48,430 nucleotides of DNA, from the NCBI GenBank assembly GCA_964580315.1, contig CAZOKH010000016.1, positions 1-48,430 on the forward strand. The letters run 5' to 3'. This document shows positions 32,850 to 40,508 of the stretch, in pieces. The notes below the pieces were generated by a model. It was not told the DNA's origin. It saw only the letters and a program-made list of their open reading frames with translations, and did no database searches. Numbering within the stretch: the stretch's first letter is position 1; every line of letters begins with the position of its first letter. Both the position numbers and the translations under genes were made by a program. The stretch is from CAZOKH01 sp964580315 (GTDB lineage Bacteria; Chloroflexota; Anaerolineae; Anaerolineales; Anaerolineaceae).

Positions 32850-33899
32850 ATGTTGGAAGTTCGCGCTATTGAAAAGAGCTATGAAGGCAAACCCTTGCTG
32901 CGCGGGGTTTCTTTCAGCCTGGAGATGGGTGACACCATTTGCCTGCTGGGGGCTTCGGGCAGCGGGAAAAGCACGCTGCTGCGCATCATAGCGGGTCTGG
33001 AAGAATCTGAAGGGGGCGATGTGCTGTGGGACGGTGAGAGCATCCTGGATGTTCCTGTTCACAGGCGCAATTTTGGTTTGATGTTCCAGGATTACGCCTT
33101 ATTTCCACACCGCAGTGTGGCTCAAAATGTGGCTTTTGGCCTGCGCATGCAGGAACTGCCCCAGGATGAGATTGACCGTCGCGTGCAATCTGCACTGGAA
33201 CAGGTGAACATGGCTGATTTTGCCCGCCGCAGCGTCACCGATCTATCGGGCGGAGAGCAGCAGCGTGTGGCATTGGCGCGCGCCATTGCTCCGCGCCCGC
33301 GGATGTTGATGCTGGATGAACCGCTGGGCGCCCTGGACCGCACGCTGCGCGAACAGTTAACCGGTGAGCTGCGCCAACTGCTGCATCAGACCGGCATTCC
33401 CACCATTTATGTGACCCACGACCAGGAAGAAGCCTTTGCACTGGCTGATCGGTTGGTTTTACTGTCCGACGGTAATGTGGTGCAAACCGGCACTCCGGTT
33501 GAGGTTTACCGCCAACCCAAAAACGCCTGGGTGGCGCGCTTTTTGGGCATGGGAAACCTGCTGGCAGGAAAGGTTGTTTCGGCCCAACCCTTGCGAGTGC
33601 AAACCGACCTGGGCACATTTGAAAGCGCGCCGCAAGCGGAGCAGAGCTATGCGGTGGGGGCGGTTGTGGAACTGCTGCTGCGCCCCGGCGGCGCCTGCGG
33701 TGGTCAACTGGAACAAAATGAAAAAAATCAACTCACCGGCACGGTGAAAGATGTGCTGTTTGCCGGGGAGAATTACCGCGTCACGCTGGACTGCGGCGCG
33801 GGACATGTCTTTAGTTTTACGCTTGATACGCCACCCCGCCCGAATGAGGCGATGCGGCTTAATCTTGCGCCAGAATCTGTGATTTGTTTGGAGGCTTAG
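32850..33899 (+). CDS. thiQ: Thiamine ABC transporter ATP-binding protein
   Basis: A 349-residue ABC ATPase. Walker A is GASGSGKST near residue 36, the Q-loop is in LMFQDYALFPHRSV, the signature is LSGGEQQR, Walker B is LMLDEPLGALD and the switch is VTHDQEEA. After about residue 240 there is a TOBE-like beta domain, which makes it longer than the roughly 230-residue enteric ThiQ and closer to the PotA/FbpC type. AAGGAT sits nine bases before the ATG at 32850; an in-frame ATG at 32823 without ribosome site is possible. The 96-base gap after thiP holds only a weak TACAAT-like box. It energises ThiP. Confidence 0.9.
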   Translation: MLEVRAIEKSYEGKPLLRGVSFSLEMGDTICLLGASGSGKSTLLRIIAGLEESEGGDVLWDGESILDVPVHRRNFGLMFQDYALFPHRSVAQNVAFGLRMQELPQDEIDRRVQSALEQVNMADFARRSVTDLSGGEQQRVALARAIAPRPRMLMLDEPLGALDRTLREQLTGELRQLLHQTGIPTIYVTHDQEEAFALADRLVLLSDGNVVQTGTPVEVYRQPKNAWVARFLGMGNLLAGKVVSAQPLRVQTDLGTFESAPQAEQSYAVGAVVELLLRPGGACGGQLEQNEKNQLTGTVKDVLFAGENYRVTLDCGAGHVFSFTLDTPPRPNEAMRLNLAPESVICLEA

Positions 33900-33905
33900 C
33901 ATTTT

Positions 33906-34406
33906 ATGACCGATGTTGTTGTGTTGAAGAAGAATATCAGGGGGGAGGAAACCTGGCGCTACGGTGGCAAAGTGCTGATGAGCCGCCCAGATGCAGCCTT
34001 GATTGAAGCCTCGTTTAACCGGGCTGATTTGCCTTTTCATGGGATCACTTTCCGGGAAGGTGACCGCTTTTTGGAAGCCTATTTCACGCACCAGTGGTTC
34101 AATATCTTTGAAATTCACGATTGCGATGATGACCACCTGAAGGGTTGGTATTGCAATGTGACCTTCCCTTCAGAAATCAAAGATCATGAAATTGGCTGGC
34201 GCGACCTGGCGCTGGATTTGCTGGTGTATCCGGACGGCGGGCAGTTGGTGCTGGATGAGGATGAGTTTGCCGCCCTGGCGATTGATGAATGCACCCGCCA
34301 GATGGCATTCACGGCGCTGGAGAAACTGAAGAAGATTTTTCACCCCATTGAAGAATTTGACCTGGTGGATTTGTGGCGGCGATTAGACGGGGTGCATGCG
34401 GATTAA
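33906..34406 (+). CDS. DUF402 family protein, putative phosphatase
   Basis: A 166-residue cytoplasmic protein. The core FEIHDCDDDHLKGWYCNVT, then DLALDLLVYPDGG and LVLDEDEFAAL, is the DUF402 pattern of acidic residues on a small beta-barrel. Characterised relatives hydrolyse nucleoside di- and triphosphates (Ntdp type) or act with RNA (FAU-1 type). It starts six bases after thiQ and is the last gene before the bidirectional terminator, so it is under the TPP riboswitch. A role on thiamine phosphates is possible but is inference only. All the expected acidic positions appear intact. Confidence 0.8.
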   Translation: MTDVVVLKKNIRGEETWRYGGKVLMSRPDAALIEASFNRADLPFHGITFREGDRFLEAYFTHQWFNIFEIHDCDDDHLKGWYCNVTFPSEIKDHEIGWRDLALDLLVYPDGGQLVLDEDEFAALAIDECTRQMAFTALEKLKKIFHPIEEFDLVDLWRRLDGVHAD

Positions 34407-34426
34407 TCCCTGACAATGATTGATAA

Positions 34427-34459
34427 AAAAATTTCCCGGCAACAGGCCGGGAAATTTTT
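34427..34459. terminator. Bidirectional intrinsic terminator
   Basis: A perfect 14-bp stem (34427-34440 with 34446-34459) around a 5-base AACAG loop has a GC core CCCGGC/GCCGGG flanked by A-runs on the left and T-runs on the right. It ends both the thiamine operon (plus) and the TauE/cyclodeaminase operon (minus). Confidence 0.9.
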
Positions 34460-34495
34460 GATTATCTTTGTGCGCTGGAATAGGAATTTGCCAGC

Positions 34496-35494
34496 TTAGA
34501 ATTTGACCACTTCGCCAATTTTTTGCTGTAATGCGGCATCGTAGATGCGGCGGGCGGTCACGATGTCTAACACGGCAGTGCCGGTGGTTTTGAATACGGT
34601 CAGTTCAGCGTCGCTGCTGCGGCCGGGAACTTTCCCGTTGATGACCTCGCCCAGTTCACCGGTGACCCGGTCGGCGCTGTAAACACCGCGCTGGATGGGT
34701 TTGATCAGGTCGCCTGCTTCGTTGAGCACACCGTCGCGGGTATCCACATACACCTTATCTGCGTGGATGATCGAATATTCATCGATTTCCTGCATGTCGG
34801 GGGTGTAGGCGCCAACGCCGTTGATGTGCGCACCTTTTTTGACCAGCCTGCCGTCAAACACGGGCTGTCGGCTGGTGGTGACGCAGGTGATGATGTCGGC
34901 ATTGTTGATGGCCTCGGCTGATGATGCGGCGGCAGTGATGACAGCGGAGAATTTGCCGGCAAAGCGGCTGGTCATGCGCTGTGCAAAGGCTTCGGCGCGC
35001 TCGTGAACGATGTCGAAAACACGCACTTCCCGGATGGGACGCACGGTGAGCACGGCTTCGAGCTGGGTTTCAGCCTGGCCGCCGGTGCCAAACAGTGCGA
35101 AAACATGCGCATCTTTGCGGGCTAAAAGGTCGGTGGCTGCGCCGGAAACTGCGCCAGTGCGCACGCGGGTGAGGTAAGTGCCGTCCATCAGGCTGCAAAC
35201 TTCACCGGTTTCGTTGTTGACCAGCACCATGGTGGCGGGAACGCTGGTTAAGCCTTTTTCAATGTTCCGTGGATAGACAGATACGATCTTGACACCCAGG
35301 GCGTTGGCGCCCGCGGCATAACCTGGCATATACAGGCTCTGGCCTTCGTGCTCAGGAACGTCCAGGTTGACGCGCAGCGGAATATTGCTCCCGCCGGAAG
35401 AATAGAGCGCCAGTGCGTCTTTATCTGCCTGAATGGCGTCCTCCATGCGGAAGACCTTCTGCATATCTTCTTGCTTGAGGACTAGAATTTCCAT
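34496..35494 (-). CDS. Ornithine cyclodeaminase / mu-crystallin family enzyme
   Basis: A 332-residue NAD(P)-dependent enzyme. It has GTYLTRVRTGAVSGAATDLLA near residue 100, the Rossmann loop ALFGTGGQAETQLEA near 132, and HINGVGAYTPDMQEID near 225, all diagnostic of the ornithine cyclodeaminase / alanine dehydrogenase (archaeal type) / mu-crystallin family. The family also holds ketimine reductases and other amino-acid dehydrogenases, and the sequence does not decide between them. The ATG at 35494 lies one base after the stop of the upstream permease gene, with AGGTG before it, so the two are coupled. Downstream lies the bidirectional terminator. A TTG at 35506 would overlap the permease gene and is less likely. 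Confidence 0.85.
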   Translation of the reverse strand: MEILVLKQEDMQKVFRMEDAIQADKDALALYSSGGSNIPLRVNLDVPEHEGQSLYMPGYAAGANALGVKIVSVYPRNIEKGLTSVPATMVLVNNETGEVCSLMDGTYLTRVRTGAVSGAATDLLARKDAHVFALFGTGGQAETQLEAVLTVRPIREVRVFDIVHERAEAFAQRMTSRFAGKFSAVITAAASSAEAINNADIITCVTTSRQPVFDGRLVKKGAHINGVGAYTPDMQEIDEYSIIHADKVYVDTRDGVLNEAGDLIKPIQRGVYSADRVTGELGEVINGKVPGRSSDAELTVFKTTGTAVLDIVTARRIYDAALQQKIGEVVKF

Positions 35495-35495
35495 G

Positions 35496-36401
35496 TTAGG
35501 CAACACCTTTCACGACGGCTTCGCTCTCAATTTTAGATTCTTTGAGGGTGCTCATGATCATGGTGACGGCGCTATACAGGATCACAGCAGCCACCAGCCA
35601 TTGCAGGGCAGAAACGTCCATGCTTTTGACCACGAATGCGGCCACCAGCACACCAATTACGCCGGCTGTTGAAGCGAACAGGGTGATTTTGCGGGAATAG
35701 CTGTCGAATTTGATGAATTGCATGCTGCCCACCGGAACTGAGAAGGTGCAGGCGCCCATCATGATGGGGAAAGCCACGCCGGGGTTGAGACCCAGGGCAT
35801 ACACGGTGGCCATGGTCAAAGCATAGGAGCCGATGCCGATGTTGTTCAGGGCGCCGTAGATCAGTGAGAGCACACCCAGCAGCACCAGTTTGAAACCGGT
35901 CAGGCTGACCGCGTCGCCGCCGGAAGGCATCAAGTTGAATTTACCGGCCAGGATCATGGCTGCGGCGACCAGAAGGCCAACCGAGATGAAGCGTTTGATA
36001 ATATTGACCGGCAGTTTCACCACGTAACGCGGGCTGACATACGCGCCGATGACCTGCGCCACTACGGCGATGATGAGGGTGGCGATGCCCACTTCAATTG
36101 ATGAAATGTAGGCAAGCGCCATCACGGCCACCGGGATTACACAGGCGGTATTCAGCGTGCCGGGGAGTTTCTTTTCGCTGACCCACTTCATGCGCGGGTA
36201 AAGCGAGGCGCCGATGGCGAAATCTGAAACACCAAATGTGGAGAGAAGAAAGATGATGAACTCAGAGATGGCCATTACGATGGGGTTGCCGTTCTCTTTC
36301 ATGGCCTCGCCTTTGTGGCTGATGAGATCACGAATGAACACGAAAGCGAATGCGCCGTTGACCAGGGCAACCAGGATTAAGATGATGGTGACGATTGACA
36401 T
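35496..36401 (-). CDS. TauE/SafE (TSUP) family permease
   Basis: A 301-residue membrane protein with about eight hydrophobic helices in two related halves. The first half includes STFGVSDFAIGASLYPR and the second GALNNIGIGSYALTMATVYALG, the Gly-rich repeats typical of sulfite/organosulfonate exporter TauE/SafE-type proteins. The substrate is not predictable; known members move sulfonates, sulfite or other small anions. The ATG at 36401 is preceded by GGAGG, so longer in-frame starts up to 36467 are rejected. It is 19 bases after the TrmB-like regulator and coupled to the cyclodeaminase-family gene. Confidence 0.8.
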   Translation of the reverse strand: MSIVTIILILVALVNGAFAFVFIRDLISHKGEAMKENGNPIVMAISEFIIFLLSTFGVSDFAIGASLYPRMKWVSEKKLPGTLNTACVIPVAVMALAYISSIEVGIATLIIAVVAQVIGAYVSPRYVVKLPVNIIKRFISVGLLVAAAMILAGKFNLMPSGGDAVSLTGFKLVLLGVLSLIYGALNNIGIGSYALTMATVYALGLNPGVAFPIMMGACTFSVPVGSMQFIKFDSYSRKITLFASTAGVIGVLVAAFVVKSMDVSALQWLVAAVILYSAVTMIMSTLKESKIESEAVVKGVA

Positions 36402-36420
36402 TTTGGAATCCTCCAATTTT

Positions 36421-37230
36421 TTATTGGATGGCGAATACGTCGCGGATTCCCTCCATATCCTCACCAAAAACAGCTTTCACACGCTCTCCCATATGATCGA
36501 TCAACCTGAGACAATAGGCGTCGTGCTTGATATACTCGGTGGCAAAAAACACCATGCTTGCGTTGCGCGTAAAAACAGCCGACGCGCGTTCCTTGCTCTG
36601 GATGGACACGTGCACCATTTCGCGGTTATCTGCCGAGATGGTAATCCAACGTGAGCCTGCATCAGTCATTTTATCTGACTCAAACCCGTGGGGATAAAAC
36701 TTGGGGATGATGGTGTCATAATGTTCATCCAAATCATAAAGGATTACCAGTACGCGCCCGAGTTCGGTTTGCTTGTTGGCAATGCACTGCTCCAACCGGC
36801 TGTCAAGGTCTTGCTTCCAGATTTGAATCAGCAATTCCTGTGAGGCCTGTTCAATCAGTTGAGCACATTTGTTGAGTATGCTTTCGTACCCGGTGAGGCG
36901 CCAAATCTCATCACTTTCCCTTGGGGTTTCAAACACGCGTGCTTCTTCTTCCAGGCGGTGGAGCGAATCTTCAGTCTGGTTGCGAATCAGAGCAGTGAGA
37001 TGTTCAACGGGTTTGGCACGATAAACGCTGGTTTTGTCGCGCAGGGCTGTTGCCAGAACCCCGCGGCTGACCAACGCTCCCAGGGTGGCGTAAACCTTGC
37101 TGCGCGGCACACCTGAGTATTTGCTGGCTTCGTAGCCGGTGCAATCGCCGTTTTGCAATAATGCGAGGTACACCTTCGCTTCCGTTTCGGTAAACCCGAA
37201 ATTTTTTAAACTGCTGATAATATCGCCCAT
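36421..37230 (-). CDS. TrmB family transcriptional regulator
   Basis: A 269-residue regulator. The N-terminal winged helix (LKNFGFTETEAKVYLALL, then YEASKYSGVPRSKVYATL and LVSRGVL) is the TrmB signature. A coiled helix (HLTALIRNQTEDSLHRLEEEA) follows, then a C-terminal effector domain from about residue 105 (phospholipase-D-like fold in TrmBL2/PadR-like relatives). Many TrmB proteins sense sugars, but this one leads an operon with a TSUP permease and an amino-acid dehydrogenase-like enzyme, so an amino acid or sulfonate ligand is more likely here (inference). It has its own promoter and probably controls the operon and itself. Confidence 0.85.
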   Translation of the reverse strand: MGDIISSLKNFGFTETEAKVYLALLQNGDCTGYEASKYSGVPRSKVYATLGALVSRGVLATALRDKTSVYRAKPVEHLTALIRNQTEDSLHRLEEEARVFETPRESDEIWRLTGYESILNKCAQLIEQASQELLIQIWKQDLDSRLEQCIANKQTELGRVLVILYDLDEHYDTIIPKFYPHGFESDKMTDAGSRWITISADNREMVHVSIQSKERASAVFTRNASMVFFATEYIKHDAYCLRLIDHMGERVKAVFGEDMEGIRDVFAIQ

Positions 37231-37263
37231 ACCCTGATATCCTTATTTGCATTTGATCCCATA

Positions 37264-37292
37264 ATCATACATTTTCTAGTGAAGGCTTGCAA
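37264..37292 (-). promoter_or_regulatory. Promoter of the TrmB-TauE-cyclodeaminase operon
   Basis: Read on the minus strand, TTGCAA (37292-37287) and TATGAT (37269-37264) are spaced by 17 bases. The start near 37257 gives a leader of about 27 bases before the ATG at 37230. Confidence 0.65.
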
Positions 37293-37448
37293 GGGAAACC
37301 GCGTAATCAAGTGGGGTTGCGTATTCTGCTGTAAAGGTGCGGTGGAATGGTTCCGTTAGTAGCTATCCTCGGTAACTACTATAGTCCGCCGCCGGGCAAT
37401 AGTCATCATCATAAATAATGATTTATTTCACGAATAAGGATTAAAAAT
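37293..37448. other. Gene-free stretch with an imperfect dyad
   Basis: The only structure I see is TAGTAGCTA (37357-37365) facing TAACTACTA (37373-37381), matching at 8 of 9 positions around 7 bases. It lies about 65 bases upstream of the -35 box of the trmB promoter and could be a regulator site, but nothing proves it. No reading frame or RNA gene is evident. Confidence 0.3.
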
Positions 37449-37473
37449 AACGCCCCTGACTACCAGGGGCGTT
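37449..37473 (-). terminator. Intrinsic terminator of the acetyltransferase gene
   Basis: AACGCCCCTG (37449-37458) and CAGGGGCGTT (37464-37473) form a perfect 10-bp stem with a 5-base loop. On the minus strand it is followed by ATTTTTAA. Between it and the gene (37536-37590) lies a degenerate repeat of the GCTTCGCTTGC...CACTCGCAAT type. Confidence 0.75.
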
Positions 37474-37614
37474 CGCAAATTCAGGTTGGATTGCAGGTCA
37501 ATTTCGGGTGGACCGGTACAATCTCATCGTAAGCCTGAAAGATGAGATTGCTTCGCTTGCTGCACTCACTCGCAATTATCACGAACTCACGATAACTGCA
37601 TTGACGATTGTCTG

Positions 37615-38058
37615 TCAGAAATCTTTGCGCAAATACACCATATCGACCAACTGCACGCCGTCCTCAAAAATGGGGTGGTCGTAATGCTCTGTGAAGAAAT
37701 TTTTCACGCGGTGTGACGGCACAAATCCACAGCGCTCGTAAAACGGCAGAATCAGCGGGCTGTCGCCGGTGCCCACCAGCATGGTTTTGCACTGGTTTTT
37801 GTAACGATCAAAAAGGTACTCGATTAATCGCCTGCCGTAGCCCTGTCCCTGGTATTTTGGAACTGTGGCGATATTCTTGATTTCGCAGGTGGTATCATCT
37901 TCGCGGGTGACCACGCAGATGCTTTTCAGGTCGCCGTCATACAACGCAAACATCTCGCCGCGTTCCAGGTATCGGTCGATCATGTCTTCCTGTTCATCAG
38001 CCAGGAGCAGCAGGTCGAGAAATTGTTTTTTGTGATCCAAAATTTGCCTGATTTCCAT
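37615..38058 (-). CDS. GNAT family N-acetyltransferase
   Basis: A 147-residue acetyltransferase. The acetyl-CoA loop is VPKYQGQGYGRRLIEYLF near residue 65 (motif A, QGxGxG/R as QGQGYGRR), preceded by the beta-4 strand EIKNIATV and followed by VGTGDSPLILPFYERCGF (motif B). It transfers an acetyl group to an unknown amine. The ATG at 38058 is chosen for GGGGAGAAG upstream and because the family fold starts there; a longer frame up to 38151 runs into the neighbouring terminator. Monocistronic, with terminators on both sides. Confidence 0.88.
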   Translation of the reverse strand: MEIRQILDHKKQFLDLLLLADEQEDMIDRYLERGEMFALYDGDLKSICVVTREDDTTCEIKNIATVPKYQGQGYGRRLIEYLFDRYKNQCKTMLVGTGDSPLILPFYERCGFVPSHRVKNFFTEHYDHPIFEDGVQLVDMVYLRKDF

Positions 38059-38112
38059 TTCAATCTTCTCCCCGATGAGTTTTCTTTCGCACTCCATTGT
38101 ATCATTGACAAG

Positions 38113-38141
38113 AAAAAACCACTCGCTGAGAGTGGTTTTTT
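38113..38141 (-). terminator. Intrinsic terminator of the small-membrane-protein operon
   Basis: AAAAAACCACTC (38113-38124) and GAGTGGTTTTTT (38130-38141) form a perfect 12-bp stem with a 5-base loop. On the minus strand the left arm supplies the U-run. It closes the operon beginning at 40254. Confidence 0.8.
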
Positions 38142-38167
38142 GATGGCACAATAATCAAATAACGTTA

Positions 38168-38416
38168 TTAGATCCACTGCATCAGCAGCGGCAGCCAGGA
38201 TGAAAGTTCCCATTCGAAGTTCTTTTCAATACCTTCGCCATTATAGATCAATAATCCGGCTGGAGCCAGGACGCAGCAGCAGCACATGATCAGCAGCACG
38301 GCGGCTACGATCACGACAATCCAGATGGTTCGGTTGCTTTTGCTGCCCGTTTGAACAGGCGCCTCGGCTGCGGGGATGTTGATGACCTCGGGGGAGGGTT
38401 CGGGGTATTCTGTCAT
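38168..38416 (-). CDS. Small single-pass membrane protein
   Basis: An 82-residue protein with an acidic, Pro-rich cytoplasmic start (MTEYPEPSPEV), one membrane helix at about residues 30-52 containing four consecutive Cys (MCCCCVLAP), and a short tail with several Trp. No family is recognised. GAGGAAA before the ATG supports translation; a TTG 15 bases upstream is the less likely start. It is the last gene of a four-gene membrane-protein operon, 75 bases after the DUF4190 gene, and directly before the terminator. Confidence 0.6.
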   Translation of the reverse strand: MTEYPEPSPEVINIPAAEAPVQTGSKSNRTIWIVVIVAAVLLIMCCCCVLAPAGLLIYNGEGIEKNFEWELSSWLPLLMQWI

Positions 38417-38491
38417 AATTTCCTCTTTCAATGATTGGTAATGATATCAGCGCAACGGTAATTATTGCCCTGGGTAATACAACTCCTGTTC

Positions 38492-38827
38492 TCACTGGTT
38501 GAACAGGCTTAAGCCCATAATGGCCAGGCTGCCGCCAAAAATGGTGAAGAAGAGACACAGGCCAATGACAACAGTGGCAATGTTGATATACCCAAGCACT
38601 AGGCCCGCAGTGGCCAGGCCGTCGCCGCCCTGGGGTTCAGGGCTGTTGCGGATTTCATTCTTTGCCATGTGACCGAAGATGACCGCCATGATGCCGCCAA
38701 TGCCAAAGACACCCAGCCAGGCCAGGATGCCGCTGATCAGGCTGGCGATGGCCAGCGAGTTGGTGGGCAGCAAAGGCGACGCAGAAGGCGTGGGAGAGAT
38801 GGGATTTTCAGATTCTGGTATGCTCAT
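38492..38827 (-). CDS. DUF4190 domain membrane protein
   Basis: A 111-residue protein. A Pro/Ser-rich start (to about residue 22) is followed by two membrane helices: NSLAIASLISGILAWLG...GIMAVIFGHMA and GLATAGLVLGYINIATVV. The pattern of small residues, LAxxSLxxGxLxW then IxxGHxA, is that of DUF4190. The function is unknown. GGAGG precedes the ATG. It lies 16 bases after the DUF4126 gene, with which it is co-transcribed. Confidence 0.8.
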   Translation of the reverse strand: MSIPESENPISPTPSASPLLPTNSLAIASLISGILAWLGVFGIGGIMAVIFGHMAKNEIRNSPEPQGGDGLATAGLVLGYINIATVVIGLCLFFTIFGGSLAIMGLSLFNQ

Positions 38828-38843
38828 GCTGAACCTCCGTTGG

Positions 38844-39413
38844 CTATGCCTGCTGAGACATGCGGTTTGCCCTGCGCCACAACAACCAGACCACATAAGA
38901 TGTGACCATGATCAAGATGCAAGCGATGACCACCGGTACCACAACCGAAAGGATGGAAATGATGGTTGAGATCACGTCTTCCAAAATGCTGACGGGTACG
39001 TTGCCGGTGCCGGCTGTGGCAACGCTGACGGCCGGGCGCACGGCCAGCGACTTGGCGGCGTGCACACCGCCCGCCACCAGCAGTCCCAGCGCCATGGAAA
39101 GCACAGGGTGAATTTCGGTGACAATGTGCGCGCTGGCAGCAAAAGCAATCGCTCCGGCCGCCGGGCGGACAAATGTTTGCAGGGCATCATTGACATGATG
39201 AATGGCGGGGGCTTTGTCGGCAAAAAATTCAATGGCCGACAGCACCACCAGCAGTCCGATGATCCACCAACTGGTCAGGGCATCCCACGGCTGCTTCAAT
39301 TCCATTAAATTGGTGAATTTTGCCAGCAGGGCTACCACCAGCAGGGGAATATAGGCATTTAACCCGGCGCTGGCTGAAAGCCCAAAGGCAGAAAGTACAC
39401 CTAACAGTTCCAT
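38844..39413 (-). CDS. DUF4126 family membrane protein
   Basis: A 189-residue protein with about five hydrophobic segments. The N-terminus LLGVLSAFGLSASAGLNAYIPLLVVALL, cited in parts (LSASAGLNAYIP), is diagnostic for DUF4126, and the internal AGAIAFAASA / GLLVAGGVHAAKS segments fit the family. The function is unknown. AGGAGG lies before the ATG at 39413, so a longer start is rejected. It is 28 bases after the DUF2085 gene. Confidence 0.8.
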   Translation of the reverse strand: MELLGVLSAFGLSASAGLNAYIPLLVVALLAKFTNLMELKQPWDALTSWWIIGLLVVLSAIEFFADKAPAIHHVNDALQTFVRPAAGAIAFAASAHIVTEIHPVLSMALGLLVAGGVHAAKSLAVRPAVSVATAGTGNVPVSILEDVISTIISILSVVVPVVIACILIMVTSYVVWLLWRRANRMSQQA

Positions 39414-39441
39414 TTTTTTCTTCCTCCTGAACACAAACCCA

Positions 39442-40254
39442 TCAACCGATGGGAAAACCACCCCAGGTGCCGGTCATGCGGTAGCGAAACAGGTCTAACA
39501 CGGCGATTTGCAGGATGGCTGTGGTCAGCCCGGCTAACACCAACCACCAGGCTTCTTGAATGCTGCTAAATTGATTCTCTCGGCGTAACAGCATGGTCCA
39601 AACGACTGTGTAAATCATGGTGAGCAGCGCGAGGACCGTGGCGCTGCTGATGACCGCGATGGGATATAAAATGAGCGGGTTTTCAATGAGCGTGGCGGCA
39701 AAAGCCAGCAGGCACAATGTAATCAACCCGGCCAGCGGGCGCAGCGTGTTCAATGCCGCCTCACCTGACCAGTCAACCCACAGGCTCTGGTTGAACACCG
39801 GCGCCATTACGGCTGCCATGCCCAGCCCCAGCCCAAAACCGGTCAGCAGGCGCAGCCAGTTGTGCGGCTGGTAGAGGTGCGGTGCGGCAGGGATGAGGTG
39901 AAGATAGGAATTGACGCCGTCCAACGCCCAGGCGGCGAAGAACAACCCCAGCACAATGGCCGGTTTAAGCGTGGGCATGCCGCCTTTTTTCCCCTGGCGC
40001 AAATGGAAGAGCAGGCCGATGAAAGCGCCAATATACATGCCGGTGCAGCGGGCGCACATGGGCGATTGTCGATCTCCGATGTGGAAACTACGCTCATCCA
40101 GGCGGTGACAAACAGCATATCCCACCGCATCGGCTTTGCCCAGCAATCCAGGCGGGGTGAAAGCCAACCAGCCAATCAAAACAACGATAAAAATGACCAG
40201 GATGAGCCAGCGATAGCGCGGCGCAGTGCGTGATGATGAAATTGAGGCTTCCAT
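39442..40254 (-). CDS. DUF2085 family membrane protein
   Basis: A 270-residue protein with about seven hydrophobic segments. The diagnostic block is AVCHRLDERSFHIGD, then QSPMCARCTGMYIG near residues 45-75, where one Cys-His and a CxxC pair could bind a metal or haem. The family has no known function. The ATG at 40254 has no ribosome site, and the promoter's -10 box ends only nine bases before it, so the mRNA is probably leaderless. A longer frame to 40416 would read across the promoter and is rejected. It is the first gene of a four-gene operon of small membrane proteins. Confidence 0.8.
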   Translation of the reverse strand: MEASISSSRTAPRYRWLILVIFIVVLIGWLAFTPPGLLGKADAVGYAVCHRLDERSFHIGDRQSPMCARCTGMYIGAFIGLLFHLRQGKKGGMPTLKPAIVLGLFFAAWALDGVNSYLHLIPAAPHLYQPHNWLRLLTGFGLGLGMAAVMAPVFNQSLWVDWSGEAALNTLRPLAGLITLCLLAFAATLIENPLILYPIAVISSATVLALLTMIYTVVWTMLLRRENQFSSIQEAWWLVLAGLTTAILQIAVLDLFRYRMTGTWGGFPIG

Positions 40255-40263
40255 TGCGGCTTT

Positions 40264-40292
40264 ATTATAGGGTGAGATGACCCATGATGCAA
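40264..40292 (-). promoter_or_regulatory. Promoter giving a nearly leaderless DUF2085 transcript
   Basis: On the minus strand TTGCAT (40292-40287) and a perfect TATAAT (40269-40264) are spaced by 17 bases. Transcription should begin around 40256-40258, two to four bases before the ATG. Confidence 0.7.
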
Positions 40293-40352
40293 GATATACC
40301 TTAGAATTGGATGAGACTTTGGGGTTGTTAAGCCCCTGAAAGGGCAGTTTGC

Positions 40353-40381
40353 TTGACGCGAGTGTCAAAATATGCCATACT
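40353..40381 (+). promoter_or_regulatory. Promoter of the small RNA unit
   Basis: TTGACG (40353-40358) and CATACT (40376-40381) are spaced by 17 bases. The predicted start near 40387-40389 coincides with the first base of a perfect hairpin. Confidence 0.55.
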
Positions 40382-40440
40382 GAATGCAACACAGAAACTT
40401 GTGTTGACATTGCCATTTTATGGATGAGGAGGTGGTGTCA

Positions 40441-40494
40441 ATGATAGATTGTAGTCAACGTAGTGCTGTGGCATCCCTCCTCGGTTCCCGATAA
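40441..40494 (+). CDS. Possible 17-residue microprotein
   Basis: The frame reads MIDCSQRSAVASLLGSR and stops with TAA. GAGGAGG lies eight bases before the ATG, one of the strongest ribosome sites in the window. The last codons run through the left arm and loop of the downstream hairpin, so translation would open it. It is too short for family recognition. It could be a genuine small protein, a regulatory leader, or chance within a small RNA. Confidence 0.35.
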   Translation: MIDCSQRSAVASLLGSR

Positions 40495-40508
40495 CGGATG
40501 CCACAGCC

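Noticed and set aside
37357..37381. Imperfect dyad TAGTAGCTA/TAACTACTA as a TrmB operator
   Set aside because: It lies too far upstream of the promoter, has one mismatch and no second copy near the operon, so it is kept only as a note.
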